A DNA stretch of 64,000 nucleotides. Origin: Pedobacter sp. PLR. Its GTDB lineage: Bacteria; Bacteroidota; Bacteroidia; Sphingobacteriales; Sphingobacteriaceae. Positions 53,324 to 62,277 of this stretch are shown in pieces; within the stretch, counting starts at the first letter, position 1; every line of letters begins with the position of its first letter. A program made the translations under genes and the position numbers. The notes under the pieces were generated by a model that searched no databases, was not told the origin of the DNA, and worked only from the letters and a program-made list of their open reading frames with translations. Location of the stretch: assembly GCF_026239675.1 (NCBI RefSeq), contig NZ_JAPIVQ010000002.1, positions 434,001-498,000 of the forward strand, given 5' to 3'.

Positions 53324-54958
53324 TTAGTCGTTAGACAAAAACGGGTAACGGAAATCTTTAGGTGGATCAAAAGTTTCTTTGATCGTACGTGGAGAAACCC
53401 AACGTAAAAGATTGATCATTGAACCTGCTTTATCATTGGTACCAGAACCTCTGGCGCCACCAAATGGCTGTTGACCAACAACTGCACCTGTACATTTATC
53501 ATTGATGTAGAAGTTACCAGCTGCATTTCTCAAACGTTGTGTTGCTTTTTCAATCGCATAACGATCCTGAGCAATCACCGCGCCTGTTAAAGCATAGATT
53601 GAAGTGCTGTCAACGATGTCTAAAATTTCATCGAATTTATCATCATCATAAACAAATAACGTCAATACCGGACCGAACAACTCTTCGCACATGGTTACGT
53701 ACTTAGGATCCTGAACTACCAATACCGTAGGCTCAATAAAGTATCCCTTAGATTTGTCGTAGTTACCACCGGCAATAATTTCTACACTACTGTCTTTTTT
53801 AGCTTCATCAATGTATTTCGCTAATTTGTCGAAAGAATTTCCGTCTATTACCGCATTCACAAAGTTTCCGAAATCTTCCGTACCACCCATTTTGAACTCA
53901 GCAAGATCGCGAAGCATGTATTCTTTTACTTTAGGCCAGATGCTCTTTGCCACGTAAACACGTGAAGCAGCAGAACATTTTTGTCCCTGGTATTCGAATG
54001 CACCACGGATGATCGCGGTACTCGAAGATTCTGCTTCCGCCGAACCATGAATAAGGATAAAATCTTTACCCCCTGTTTCCCCAACAATACGTGGGTAAGT
54101 TTTGAATTTATGAATGTTATTTCCGATCGTTTTCCAGATGTCCTGGAATACGCCTGTAGATCCTGTAAAGTGGATACCAGCGAAATCAGGGTGGTTAAAG
54201 ATCACTTCACCTGCTTCCGGTCCGGAAACATATACCAGGTTGATTACACCATCAGGTAAACCAGCTTCTTTGAAAATCTGCATCAATACATTCGCAGAAT
54301 AAATCTGTGTATTTGCAGGTTTCCAAACGATTACGTTCCCCATCATTGCTGCTGAAGTAGGTAAATTACCAGCAATTGCAGTAAAGTTAAATGGTGTTAA
54401 AGCGAATACAAAACCTTCTAACGGGCGTTGTTCTACTCTGTTCCATGAACCTTTAGGAGAAACCGGAGGTTGTTGTTTATAGATTTCCGACATATAACTT
54501 ACGTTAAAACGAAGGAAGTCAATCAGCTCACAAGCCGCATCAATCTCTGCCTGGTAAGCATTTTTCGATTGACCCAACATCGTTGCTGCGTTTAATTTAT
54601 AGCGGTATGGACCTGCAATAAGATCAGCTGCTTTCAGGAAGATTGCTGCACGGTGTTCCCATGCTAAATTTTCCCATTTTGATTTTGCTGCCAAAGCAGC
54701 ATCAATAGCCTGACTTACATGTTCCTTCGTCCCCTTGCTGTATTCAGCAAGAATATGCTGATGGTCGTGTGGAGGAGTTGCGGTTCCTTTATTTTCAGTA
54801 TGAACTTCCTTTCCGTTGATGTACATCGGGATGTCAATTTTTTTAGAGCGGGCTTCGGCAATTGCGGCCTTCAAAAGTTCACGTTCTTTACTTCCCGGGG
54901 CGTAACCTAAAATAGGCTCGTTAACCGGAGTTGGTACGTTAAAAAATCCTTTAAGCAT
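53324..54958 (-). CDS. pruA: L-glutamate gamma-semialdehyde dehydrogenase
   Basis: A 544-aa aldehyde dehydrogenase oxidising glutamate-5-semialdehyde (from proline or ornithine breakdown) to glutamate with NAD+. ALDH motifs are VGETGGKDFILIH (Glu base region), EYQGQKCSAASR (catalytic Cys) and EELFGPVLTLFVYDDD. The FNVPTPVNEPILGYAPGSKE start and the length match the monofunctional animal-type P5CDH rather than the PutA fusion. A -7 box on the minus strand (TATCTTTG, 54986-54979) lies 20 nt before its ATG. Proline dehydrogenase is not in the window. Confidence 0.94.
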   Translation of the reverse strand: MLKGFFNVPTPVNEPILGYAPGSKERELLKAAIAEARSKKIDIPMYINGKEVHTENKGTATPPHDHQHILAEYSKGTKEHVSQAIDAALAAKSKWENLAWEHRAAIFLKAADLIAGPYRYKLNAATMLGQSKNAYQAEIDAACELIDFLRFNVSYMSEIYKQQPPVSPKGSWNRVEQRPLEGFVFALTPFNFTAIAGNLPTSAAMMGNVIVWKPANTQIYSANVLMQIFKEAGLPDGVINLVYVSGPEAGEVIFNHPDFAGIHFTGSTGVFQDIWKTIGNNIHKFKTYPRIVGETGGKDFILIHGSAEAESSSTAIIRGAFEYQGQKCSAASRVYVAKSIWPKVKEYMLRDLAEFKMGGTEDFGNFVNAVIDGNSFDKLAKYIDEAKKDSSVEIIAGGNYDKSKGYFIEPTVLVVQDPKYVTMCEELFGPVLTLFVYDDDKFDEILDIVDSTSIYALTGAVIAQDRYAIEKATQRLRNAAGNFYINDKCTGAVVGQQPFGGARGSGTNDKAGSMINLLRWVSPRTIKETFDPPKDFRYPFLSND

Positions 54959-54978
54959 GATATAAAATATTGTTTGTA

Positions 54979-54986
54979 CAAAGATA
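54979..54986 (-). promoter_or_regulatory. -7 box of pruA
   Basis: TATCTTTG on the minus strand, 20 nt before the start codon; a matching -33 element is not clear. Confidence 0.45.
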
Positions 54987-55053
54987 GCCTTTTATTTTGT
55001 TGACCGGTAACCCTCTATATGTATAAACTTCATGCATTACGCGCTATAATTCT

Positions 55054-55061
55054 TATTTTTG
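55054..55061 (+). promoter_or_regulatory. -7 box of lpxK
   Basis: TATTTTTG ends 9 nt before the lpxK ATG at 55071, so the leader would be very short. Confidence 0.5.
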
Positions 55062-55070
55062 AAGCGCAGC

Positions 55071-56132
55071 ATGATAAAATACTTACGCTACCTGTTATTT
55101 CCTTTTTCCATCCTATATGGCATCGTAGTTTTTGTGAGAAACAAGTGCTATGATAACGGTGTATTTAAAGCTACCGGCTTTGATATTCCGGTAATATGTG
55201 TCGGAAATTTGGTGGTGGGAGGTTCTGGTAAAAGTCCGGTGACAGAGTATCTGGTCCGTCTTTTTCCGGACCGTAAAATTGCCATATTGAGCCGTGGTTA
55301 TGGCCGTAAGACCAAAGGTTTTATCCTGGCGGATGATCAGGCAACAGCCGAAACTATCGGTGATGAGCCGATGCAGTTTTACCGGAAATTCCCACAAGTC
55401 ACCGTGGCTGTCTGTGAAGACCGTGTGGTTGGGGCAACAGCATTACAGAAAAATCACGATCTGATTATTCTCGATGATGCTTATCAACACCGTGCTATTC
55501 GTGCAGGCTACCACATCCTCTTATTTGAGTTTGAAAAGTTATTGAGTCCGCAGTTCTTGTTACCCGCAGGAAACCTAAGGGAAAGCTTTTCCGGATATAA
55601 AAGAGCAGAATCGATCCTGATTACCAAATCTCCGGAAGTCATCCAGCCGGAAATGGCCGGAAAATGCCTGAATAAATTTGAAGGTAACTGGCAAAAACAG
55701 GTTGTGTTTTCTTCCCTGGTTTATCAGGATCTGGTGCCCTTAATTCCTGGAGAAAAACGTTTATGCAGTTCAATTAATGGAAATACAATCGTATTTTTAC
55801 TTACTGGAATTGCCAATCCAAAGCCATTGTTACAGTATATAGGGCAACATACCAGCAAGATTAAGCATTATGACTATCCTGATCATTACCGCTTTACCGA
55901 ACAAGATATCAATGAGCTGCTGAAGGACTTTAAAAACGACCCTGCTACAGAAAAAATCATCATCACAACAGAAAAGGACGCGCAACGTTTATTAGATGAT
56001 ACTTTAAAAGAATTACTGTTAAATTTACCAATCTTTTATTTGCCAGTCAAAATTGGGTTAAGCGCAAAAGATAAAATTATATTTGATCAAAAAATTATAG
56101 CTTATGTTTCAAGTCATACACGAAACCGTTGA
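55071..56132 (+). CDS. lpxK: Tetraacyldisaccharide 4'-kinase (lipid A synthesis)
   Basis: A 353-aa inner-membrane-associated kinase that phosphorylates the 4' position of the lipid A disaccharide. The P-loop region CVGNLVVGGSGKSPVTEYL lies at about 43-61, preceded by one amphipathic or membrane helix (YLLFPFSILYGIVVF). LSRGYGRKTKGF, GDEPMQFYRKFP and DDAYQHRAIRAG are further family motifs. A TTG 12 nt upstream is in frame but overlaps the -7 box, so ATG 55071 is chosen. Its last 29 nt overlap the purine nucleoside phosphorylase gene. Confidence 0.94.
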   Translation: MIKYLRYLLFPFSILYGIVVFVRNKCYDNGVFKATGFDIPVICVGNLVVGGSGKSPVTEYLVRLFPDRKIAILSRGYGRKTKGFILADDQATAETIGDEPMQFYRKFPQVTVAVCEDRVVGATALQKNHDLIILDDAYQHRAIRAGYHILLFEFEKLLSPQFLLPAGNLRESFSGYKRAESILITKSPEVIQPEMAGKCLNKFEGNWQKQVVFSSLVYQDLVPLIPGEKRLCSSINGNTIVFLLTGIANPKPLLQYIGQHTSKIKHYDYPDHYRFTEQDINELLKDFKNDPATEKIIITTEKDAQRLLDDTLKELLLNLPIFYLPVKIGLSAKDKIIFDQKIIAYVSSHTRNR

Positions 56133-56919
56133 ATATCTAAAACGTAAAACGAATGATTTCCAACCAGAAATTGGCATCGTTTTAGGAACTGGTCTTGGTG
56201 GATTGGTAGGCGAGATAGAAATAGTACATCAATTGATGTACTCCAATATCCCTAATTTTCCGATCTCGACGCTGGAATTTCATTCCGGTAAACTGATATT
56301 TGGTACACTCAACGGGAAAAAAGTGGTTGCGATGCAAGGCAGATTGCATTATTATGAAGGGTATAATATGCAACAGATTACCTTTCCAATCCGCGTGATG
56401 AAAGCCCTTGGAATTGCGCATCTTTTTGTTTCCAATGCAGCAGGCTCTCTTAATCCTGACTTCAAAAAAGGGGAGCTGATGATCATCAATGACCACATTA
56501 ACCTGCAACCTGAAAGTCCGCTTCGCGGAAGAAATGACTCCGATATGGGACCTCGCTTTCCGGATATGAGCCAGCCATACCAACGATCTTTAATTAAATC
56601 TGCCCTGCAAATTGCAAAAGACAATGATGTCGTTTGTCACCAGGGTGTATATGTTGCGGTAACTGGTCCAAATCTGGAAACCAAAGCAGAATATAAATAT
56701 TTACGCATCATCGGCGGTGATGCTGTAGGAATGAGTACTGTACCCGAGGTGATTGTGGCCAATCACATGAGTATCCCCGTATTTGCCATTTCCGTATTAA
56801 CAGATGAAGGTTTTCCGGAAGAATTACAGCCGGTAAGCCTGGAAGAAATCATTGAAACTGCAAGAATTGCAGAACCAAAAATGACAAAAATACTGAGCCA
56901 ATTAATCTCTACTTTATAA
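56104..56919 (+). CDS. punA: Purine nucleoside phosphorylase (trimeric type)
   Basis: A 271-aa cytosolic enzyme of purine salvage that splits inosine and guanosine with phosphate. GIVLGTGLGGLVGEI (phosphate loop), QGRLHYYEGY, FVSNAAGSLN (with the conserved Asn-Ala-Ala) and GDAVGMSTVPEVIVA are family motifs. It overlaps lpxK by 29 nt and its stop overlaps the following porin gene start by one base, so all three are one transcription and translation unit. Confidence 0.93.
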   Translation: MFQVIHETVEYLKRKTNDFQPEIGIVLGTGLGGLVGEIEIVHQLMYSNIPNFPISTLEFHSGKLIFGTLNGKKVVAMQGRLHYYEGYNMQQITFPIRVMKALGIAHLFVSNAAGSLNPDFKKGELMIINDHINLQPESPLRGRNDSDMGPRFPDMSQPYQRSLIKSALQIAKDNDVVCHQGVYVAVTGPNLETKAEYKYLRIIGGDAVGMSTVPEVIVANHMSIPVFAISVLTDEGFPEELQPVSLEEIIETARIAEPKMTKILSQLISTL

Positions 56920-58955
56920 TGTATAAAAGCATTGCCATATTTGTTTTTTGCTTTTTCCTGTTAGGGAGTGGGCAGCTGTTTGCCCAGGATCTAAAGACGA
57001 CGGTAAATGATAATAAATTACTGGATTCGTTAAGAAAGAAAGATGAAGCAGGGTTGGACTCTGTCATTTTTACTTCCCGATTTATCAGGTATACCACTTT
57101 GAAGCTTACTAAAGACAGCATTCAAACCTTACCACTGGACACCACACTGGCTGGTTTCCATAATTTCAGTATGATTGCCCAGCCAAGAAGACCAACTGTC
57201 GGCACAGGAAATCTAGGCCTGGCAGCGATGCCAATGTTGTTTGAACCTTCAAAAAGGATTGGATTTGATGCCGGATTTCATTCCCTGGACTTTTATGCCA
57301 TAGGGCAGGATGATATCAAATATTATCAGGCCAGAACACCATTTACTAATCTTTACTTCATCTCTGCCGGAGAAACCGAGGCGATATTCAAAGTAACACA
57401 CTCACAGAATATCAAAAGAAACTGGAACATCGGTGCGAATTACAATAGAATTGGTGCCAATGGTTATTATCCAAGACAAAGAGGGGATCACTTAAATGCG
57501 GATATTTTTTCCTGGTATCAAAGTCCGAATAAACGCTATAACCTATGGGCAGCAGCGATCTTCAACACGCTGAAAGCGCGAGAAAACGGATCCATTTATA
57601 ATGACAACATCTACGGGAAAAATGAAGAGAACTTTGGTTTAGACCACCTTTCTGAACCCGTTAGACTAGTTGATGCAGGGCATATTTACCGTTCAAATTC
57701 TTTCATGATCAAGCAAACTTATTTTGTAGGAAGGATAGACAGCCTTGCTCAGGAGATTTCTGACAAGATTTTACCAACCAATAAAATAGCTTATACTTTT
57801 AAATACGACCAAAACGCTTACACTTTTCATAAAACTTCAGCGGATGATCATACGGCGATTCCAGCAGGGATAGCAGACCTCTCGTTTACCTACGACAGTA
57901 CCCGCTATATGAATGTGCAGAATGAATTTATGTACAGCTTTTTCCTTCGTGGAAAGGGTAATTCTATCATCAAGAATGAGCTAAAACTGGATGCCGGAAT
58001 CAGACATGATTTCTACAAGTACCATCAGGGGGTGTATTATCCAAATAAAGTAGATACTTACTACAATTACAACTCTACTTTTCAGAACGTTACACTACTG
58101 GGGTCTGCGGGGTACAGGTTTAGTAACCGGATCGATCTGAATGTAGATTTACAGCAAATATTTCAGGGAAGAAACAGTGGAGACTTTCTCTATGAAGCAA
58201 AAAGTAATGTCCTGTTGAGCAAGTCCGTAGGGCGGATTGTTTTAGGAGGTTATTTTCAAAACAAGTCACCGGAGGAAATCTTTACCCGCTATTTTGGAAA
58301 CCATTACAATTGGAAAGCAGATTTTAACCGTACAAAAACCATTAACCTATCCTTTAAATACCTGAATGACCGACTGAATTTTGAAGCAGGAGCAGAGTAT
58401 TACAGAATCAGTGATTACCTGTATTTTACAACGCCAACAGATGGCGTACTTGACAGTGCTTTTTATGCGACAAATGCGAATAAGATTGTTCCGGCACAAC
58501 TCGGCAGTATCAACCTGTTAAAAATTACAGTGGGTAAAAAACTGAAATTTGGTAAATTCAATCTGGATAGCTATCTGGTTTATCAAAAAACTGACAACCC
58601 GAATGTTTTGAGAACCCCGGAATTGTATGCTTTTGCCAGTTTCTTTTTAGACCATACCTTCTTTAAAGCCTTAAAAACAAACGTAGGATTTGATATCCGT
58701 TACAATACACCTTATAAGAATTACTCTTATTCTGCACCAGCAGGACAGTTTTACGTCGGACAAGGCACAACTTTCGATACTACACCAATTGTGGATGTCT
58801 GGGTGAAAGCTAGTCTGAGAAAGGCCAATATATTTGTGAAAACTGATTATGCCAATCAGGGACTATTATCTAAAGGATATTATTCTGTAAACCGTTACCC
58901 GATGATGGACAGAGTCCTCGTGAAATTCGGTGTAAGCTGGAGTTTCTACGATTAA
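56919..58955 (+). CDS. Putative porin, large outer-membrane beta-barrel
   Basis: A 678-aa protein with a signal peptide (about 1-22, SGQLFAQ) and a periplasmic N-terminal segment (about 23-100). A long series of amphipathic strands makes up the barrel, ending FGVSWSFYD with aromatic residues near the terminus. It matches the putative porin family of Bacteroidetes, with no defined substrate. The start ATG overlaps the punA stop (TAATG). Translation coupling to nucleoside metabolism is suggestive but not evidence of nucleoside transport. Confidence 0.8.
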   Translation: MYKSIAIFVFCFFLLGSGQLFAQDLKTTVNDNKLLDSLRKKDEAGLDSVIFTSRFIRYTTLKLTKDSIQTLPLDTTLAGFHNFSMIAQPRRPTVGTGNLGLAAMPMLFEPSKRIGFDAGFHSLDFYAIGQDDIKYYQARTPFTNLYFISAGETEAIFKVTHSQNIKRNWNIGANYNRIGANGYYPRQRGDHLNADIFSWYQSPNKRYNLWAAAIFNTLKARENGSIYNDNIYGKNEENFGLDHLSEPVRLVDAGHIYRSNSFMIKQTYFVGRIDSLAQEISDKILPTNKIAYTFKYDQNAYTFHKTSADDHTAIPAGIADLSFTYDSTRYMNVQNEFMYSFFLRGKGNSIIKNELKLDAGIRHDFYKYHQGVYYPNKVDTYYNYNSTFQNVTLLGSAGYRFSNRIDLNVDLQQIFQGRNSGDFLYEAKSNVLLSKSVGRIVLGGYFQNKSPEEIFTRYFGNHYNWKADFNRTKTINLSFKYLNDRLNFEAGAEYYRISDYLYFTTPTDGVLDSAFYATNANKIVPAQLGSINLLKITVGKKLKFGKFNLDSYLVYQKTDNPNVLRTPELYAFASFFLDHTFFKALKTNVGFDIRYNTPYKNYSYSAPAGQFYVGQGTTFDTTPIVDVWVKASLRKANIFVKTDYANQGLLSKGYYSVNRYPMMDRVLVKFGVSWSFYD

Positions 58956-58985
58956 CCGATATTGTTTTCAATGATCAACTTCGTT

Positions 58986-59012
58986 TTCTACAAAGCCCCG
59001 GGGTTTTTAGAA
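58986..59012. terminator. Compact palindrome between convergent genes, possible terminator
   Basis: A GC-rich centre (CCCC/GGGG) with AAA/TTT flanks and outer TTCTA/TAGAA arms pairs with a single C bulge, and is close to both gene ends. The zero-nucleotide loop means the inner pairs must open. It fits a bidirectional terminator. Confidence 0.45.
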
Positions 59013-59025
59013 TGAATGTTGTTTT

Positions 59026-60288
59026 TTATGTTTTCTGCGGTTTTTTCTTAGCCGCAGGAAACAATACATTATTCAAAATTAACCGATAACCCGGCGAGTT
59101 GGGATGCAGATTCAGGTCTGTCGGCGGATCACCTACCGCATGCTGGTAGTCTTCCGGATCATGGCCACCATAAAAGGTAAACTGTCCTTTACCAATTTCT
59201 CCGTTCAGGTACCTGACTTCTTCCGAACCTTTGTTTTCTCCCAGTACGGTGATATTTGGCTTCACCAACGATTTACGGAAAGCTGTAGTCTGTCCCATAA
59301 ATCCTTTAATCACCTTTTCATGATTTTGCGTCAGCATAGCAGGCACCAAATCCCATTTTGCAGAAAAATCAAACAGCGTAAAAAAGTCGTTGCTCTGGAT
59401 TAAAGTTCTGGTCTGCGTGACATCAATGTCCGAGAATTCGTAATTATTAGGATTGATATCCAGTTTAAAGTTTTTGAACGCAAAGGTTTTGTTGTAGTCT
59501 ATTTTTGATTGTGCCTGTGGATCTGCGCCATCCCCGTCAAACATCGTTTCACAAATGTCTACACCCTCAGCACTCAGCGCGATGTCATAACTATCCGTTG
59601 CCGAACACATAGCGAATAAGAAGCCACCACCAGCACAAAACTCCTTCATCCTTTTGGCTACAGCGAGTTTCATTTCCGATACCTTAGTAAAGCCATTCCG
59701 CTTTGCAGTAGCCTCCTGATTTTTAACATCTTCCCGATACCAGGACGCATTGCGGAAAGAACTCCAGAAACGTCCGTATTGTCCCGTAAAATCTTCATGG
59801 TGCAAATGCAGCCAGTCATAGCCCGAAAGCTTGTCTTTTAACACCTCATCATCGTAAACGACATCATAAGGGATCTCCGCATAACGCAGCACCATCGTTA
59901 CCGCATCATCCCATGGAAGCTTGCTTTTTGGCGAATACACTGCGATTTTGGGTGATTTCTCCAGCTTTACCATCTCCATATTGACTTCCGGATCACTAAT
60001 CTCATTGAGGATCGCCGTCACCTTTCCATCTGGCAGTATCTGATAAGAAACCCCACGGGTCTTACATTCATCTTCGATATTTTTATGATACTCCAGGAGA
60101 AAACTGCCCCCGCGATAGTTCAGTAACCAGCTCACACCTGCCTTTTGCTGTATGCTCCAATACGCAATTCCATAAGCTTTAAGGTGGTTCTTTTGGTCTT
60201 CATCCATATAAACAAGAATAGAAGAAGCCTTTAAACCGAAGCTAAAAATCATTAAACACAACAGCAGGTATACTTTTTTCAGGGACAT
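59026..60288 (-). CDS. Exported protein with class I amidotransferase-like core
   Basis: A 420-aa protein with a signal peptide (about 1-22) and no later membrane segment. Databases tend to label relatives asparagine synthetase B, but the N-terminal nucleophile Cys and the ATP-pyrophosphatase motif of AsnB are not visible. Instead the central part (LHLHHEDFTGQYGRFWSSF, then KEFCAGGGFLFAMCSATDSY) resembles the flavodoxin-like fold of ThuA/GATase-like proteins, and FTFYGGHDPEDYQH lies near the end. The real activity is unknown; a periplasmic sugar or amide processing role is only a guess. Confidence 0.65.
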   Translation of the reverse strand: MSLKKVYLLLCLMIFSFGLKASSILVYMDEDQKNHLKAYGIAYWSIQQKAGVSWLLNYRGGSFLLEYHKNIEDECKTRGVSYQILPDGKVTAILNEISDPEVNMEMVKLEKSPKIAVYSPKSKLPWDDAVTMVLRYAEIPYDVVYDDEVLKDKLSGYDWLHLHHEDFTGQYGRFWSSFRNASWYREDVKNQEATAKRNGFTKVSEMKLAVAKRMKEFCAGGGFLFAMCSATDSYDIALSAEGVDICETMFDGDGADPQAQSKIDYNKTFAFKNFKLDINPNNYEFSDIDVTQTRTLIQSNDFFTLFDFSAKWDLVPAMLTQNHEKVIKGFMGQTTAFRKSLVKPNITVLGENKGSEEVRYLNGEIGKGQFTFYGGHDPEDYQHAVGDPPTDLNLHPNSPGYRLILNNVLFPAAKKKPQKT

Positions 60289-60427
60289 ACTTTTATCAGG
60301 GTATATGCGAATGTAATTTTTTTGAACCTATAATAAAATTATTGTACTGAATAAACGTTTATAGACGATAATCAGTATCCCTGGCTTTTTTACCAGTAAT
60401 TAATATTCAGGAGTCATTACAATTTAC

Positions 60428-60435
60428 TAAATTTG
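60428..60435 (+). promoter_or_regulatory. -7 box of ppiB
   Basis: TAAATTTG matches the -7 consensus and lies 19 nt before the ppiB ATG. No ideal -33 TTG is visible. Confidence 0.4.
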
Positions 60436-60454
60436 GCATTTACAAAAAATTATC

Positions 60455-60916
60455 ATGAGCAAAGCAATAATAAAAACAGATAAAGGTAACATGACTGTTC
60501 AGTTTTATGATCAGGATGCACCGAACGCCGTTGCTAACTTTAAGAAATTAGCTTCAGAAGGATTCTATGATGGCATTAGTTTTCACAGGGTAATTCCTAA
60601 TTTCGTAATTCAAGGTGGATGTCCAAACTCTAAAGACCCGTCTAAAGCACATTTAGCAGGTACTGGTGGCCCGGGTTACAAAATTGATTGTGAGTTAACA
60701 GGAGAAAACCAATACCATGATCGTGGTGTATTGTCTATGGCACATGCTGGTAGAAACACTGGTGGTTCACAATTCTTTGTATGTCACAGCAGAGACAATA
60801 CTGCTCATTTAGATAGAGTACACACTTGTTTCGGAAAAGTAATAGAAAATGTTGATATTGTTGACGATATCAAACAAGGAGATAAGATTATAGGGATAGA
60901 AGTAATTGAAGACTAG
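60455..60916 (+). CDS. ppiB: Peptidyl-prolyl cis-trans isomerase, cyclophilin type
   Basis: A 153-aa cytosolic cyclophilin (no signal peptide). The catalytic Arg region is YDGISFHRVIPNFVIQGGCP, followed by LSMAHAGRNTGGSQFFV and HLDRVHTCFGKVIEN. It speeds proline isomerisation during folding. The following DUF5606 gene begins 26 nt downstream, so they may share a transcript. Confidence 0.94.
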   Translation: MSKAIIKTDKGNMTVQFYDQDAPNAVANFKKLASEGFYDGISFHRVIPNFVIQGGCPNSKDPSKAHLAGTGGPGYKIDCELTGENQYHDRGVLSMAHAGRNTGGSQFFVCHSRDNTAHLDRVHTCFGKVIENVDIVDDIKQGDKIIGIEVIED

Positions 60917-60942
60917 TTCTTACTTCTCAAAAACAAAATATT

Positions 60943-61482
60943 ATGAATTTAAGAGGAATCGTTGCAGTATCTGGAAGACCAGGTCTATTTAAGCTGGTAG
61001 GACAAAATAAAGGCGGATACGTTTTAGAAAGTCTGGATGCACAAAAAGTTAAAATTGTAGCTAACATTACTACAACTAAACTTGCGTCATTAGAAGATAT
61101 TACCGTATACGGCGAAGATGACGATTTGAAGTTGTTGGATGTTTTTGCAAATATCGTTGCTGCTAAAGGAAATGTTCCTGATGCAAAAGCAGATGCAAAA
61201 GATTTGAAAGCTTTCTTTTTAGAAGTAGCTCCAGGTCATGACCAGGAGAAAGTTTATGCTTCTGATATGAAGAAAATTGTTTCATGGTACCATTTGTTAA
61301 AGGATATGCCACTTTTCAGTGAAGCAGCTCCGGAAGCAATTGTAGACCAGGATGGCGTTAAAATTGAAGATAAATCGGACAAAAAGCCAAAAGCAAGCCC
61401 GAAACCATCTAATACAAAAGCACCGGGTAAAGCAGCTCAGCCAGCTAAAAAAGCTAGCATGACAAGCAAAAAAGGCGTTTAG
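60943..61482 (+). CDS. DUF5606 family protein with Lys/Pro/Ala-rich tail
   Basis: A 179-aa cytosolic protein. The N-terminal 50 residues, GIVAVSGRPGLFKLVGQNKG then DAQKVKIVANITTTKLASL, match DUF5606, a Bacteroidetes-specific family. The middle is acidic and helical, and the C-terminal 40 residues are disordered and basic (KKPKASPKPSNTK, ending SKKGV). Function unknown. Confidence 0.82.
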   Translation: MNLRGIVAVSGRPGLFKLVGQNKGGYVLESLDAQKVKIVANITTTKLASLEDITVYGEDDDLKLLDVFANIVAAKGNVPDAKADAKDLKAFFLEVAPGHDQEKVYASDMKKIVSWYHLLKDMPLFSEAAPEAIVDQDGVKIEDKSDKKPKASPKPSNTKAPGKAAQPAKKASMTSKKGV

Positions 61483-61510
61483 TCATTGTATTGAACGAAA
61501 TAGGTTATAC

Positions 61511-61547
61511 AAAAGCCGGATCTTTAACAGATCCGGCTTTTTGTTTT
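61511..61547 (+). terminator. Terminator after the DUF5606 gene
   Basis: A 13-bp perfect stem (61511-61523 with 61529-61541), a 5-nt loop and a T-rich tail. Confidence 0.9.
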
Positions 61548-61616
61548 TATTTATCCCCGCTGATTCTTGTCGCGTATAATAACCTCATCTTTATCGCGTA
61601 AAACAGCGAAAAAAGC

Positions 61617-61745
61617 CTACAGATAAAACCAGATCAAAAGAAAGGCAGCGATTGAAATGATAATCGCAATGATATAATTCAAACGATCCTTTCTCGGATT
61701 GCTTTTGTATCTGTATTTTCTCTTAAAATCACCGGGCAATTGCAT
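61617..61745 (-). CDS. 42-aa single-pass membrane protein
   Basis: A short minus-strand gene with start ATG at 61745 and TAG stop at 61619-61617. The product begins MQLPGDFKRKYRYKSNPRKD, a basic cytosolic head, and ends in one membrane segment (YIIAIIISIAAFLLIWFYL). The positive-inside rule and clean composition suggest a real small membrane protein; no family is recognised. It lies 59 nt after the rlmH start, in the same direction as rlmH but upstream of nothing else on that strand. The rest of the 61483-61803 gap holds a terminator and AT-rich sequence. Confidence 0.6.
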   Translation of the reverse strand: MQLPGDFKRKYRYKSNPRKDRLNYIIAIIISIAAFLLIWFYL

Positions 61746-61803
61746 AATAACTCCTTTTTGTATATGATGATGAATGGACTGGATTTCCACAAATCGGATA
61801 GAT

Positions 61804-62277
61804 TTATTCGTGGTGATAAGGTTCTCCTTTTAAAATGCTAAAAGCACGGTACAATTGCTCCACAAAAAACAAGCGCACCATCTGGTGAGAAAACGTCATA
61901 TCTGATAAAGAGATAGTGCCATTTGCCCTTTGATACACACTTTCATCAAAGCCATAAGGTCCGCCAATGATGAAAATAATATGCTGCACACTGCCAATCA
62001 TCTGTTTATTCAGGTAATTGGCAAATAAAACCGAAGTATATTTTTTCCCTTTCTCATCCATCAGAATAACCGTGTCGAGGTTACTCACCTGCTTCAAAAT
62101 CAGTTCGGCTTCCTTACTCTTCTGTTGTGCTTCCGTGAGGTTCTTAGTGTTTTTTACATCGGGAATCACGACCAGGTTGAAGCCGATATAATGTTTCAAT
62201 CTTTTAAGATATTTATCAATCCCCTCAATCAGGTATTTGTCTTCGGTTTTTCCTACAACCAGTAATGTAATTTTCAT
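61804..62277 (-). CDS. rlmH: 23S rRNA (pseudouridine1915-N3)-methyltransferase
   Basis: A 157-aa SPOUT-class methyltransferase that modifies pseudouridine 1915 in helix 69. The SAM-binding knot is seen in FIIGGPYGFDESVYQRA and SLSDMTFSHQMVRLFF, and the protein ends in the diagnostic GEPYHHE with its terminal His-His-Glu. Length is as in E. coli. It is divergent from the MutS-like gene. Confidence 0.95.
   Translation of the reverse strand: MKITLLVVGKTEDKYLIEGIDKYLKRLKHYIGFNLVVIPDVKNTKNLTEAQQKSKEAELILKQVSNLDTVILMDEKGKKYTSVLFANYLNKQMIGSVQHIIFIIGGPYGFDESVYQRANGTISLSDMTFSHQMVRLFFVEQLYRAFSILKGEPYHHE

Noticed and set aside
59026..60288. True asparagine synthetase B annotation
   Set aside because: There is a signal peptide, no N-terminal Cys nucleophile and no ATP-pyrophosphatase motif, so the name is not supported.
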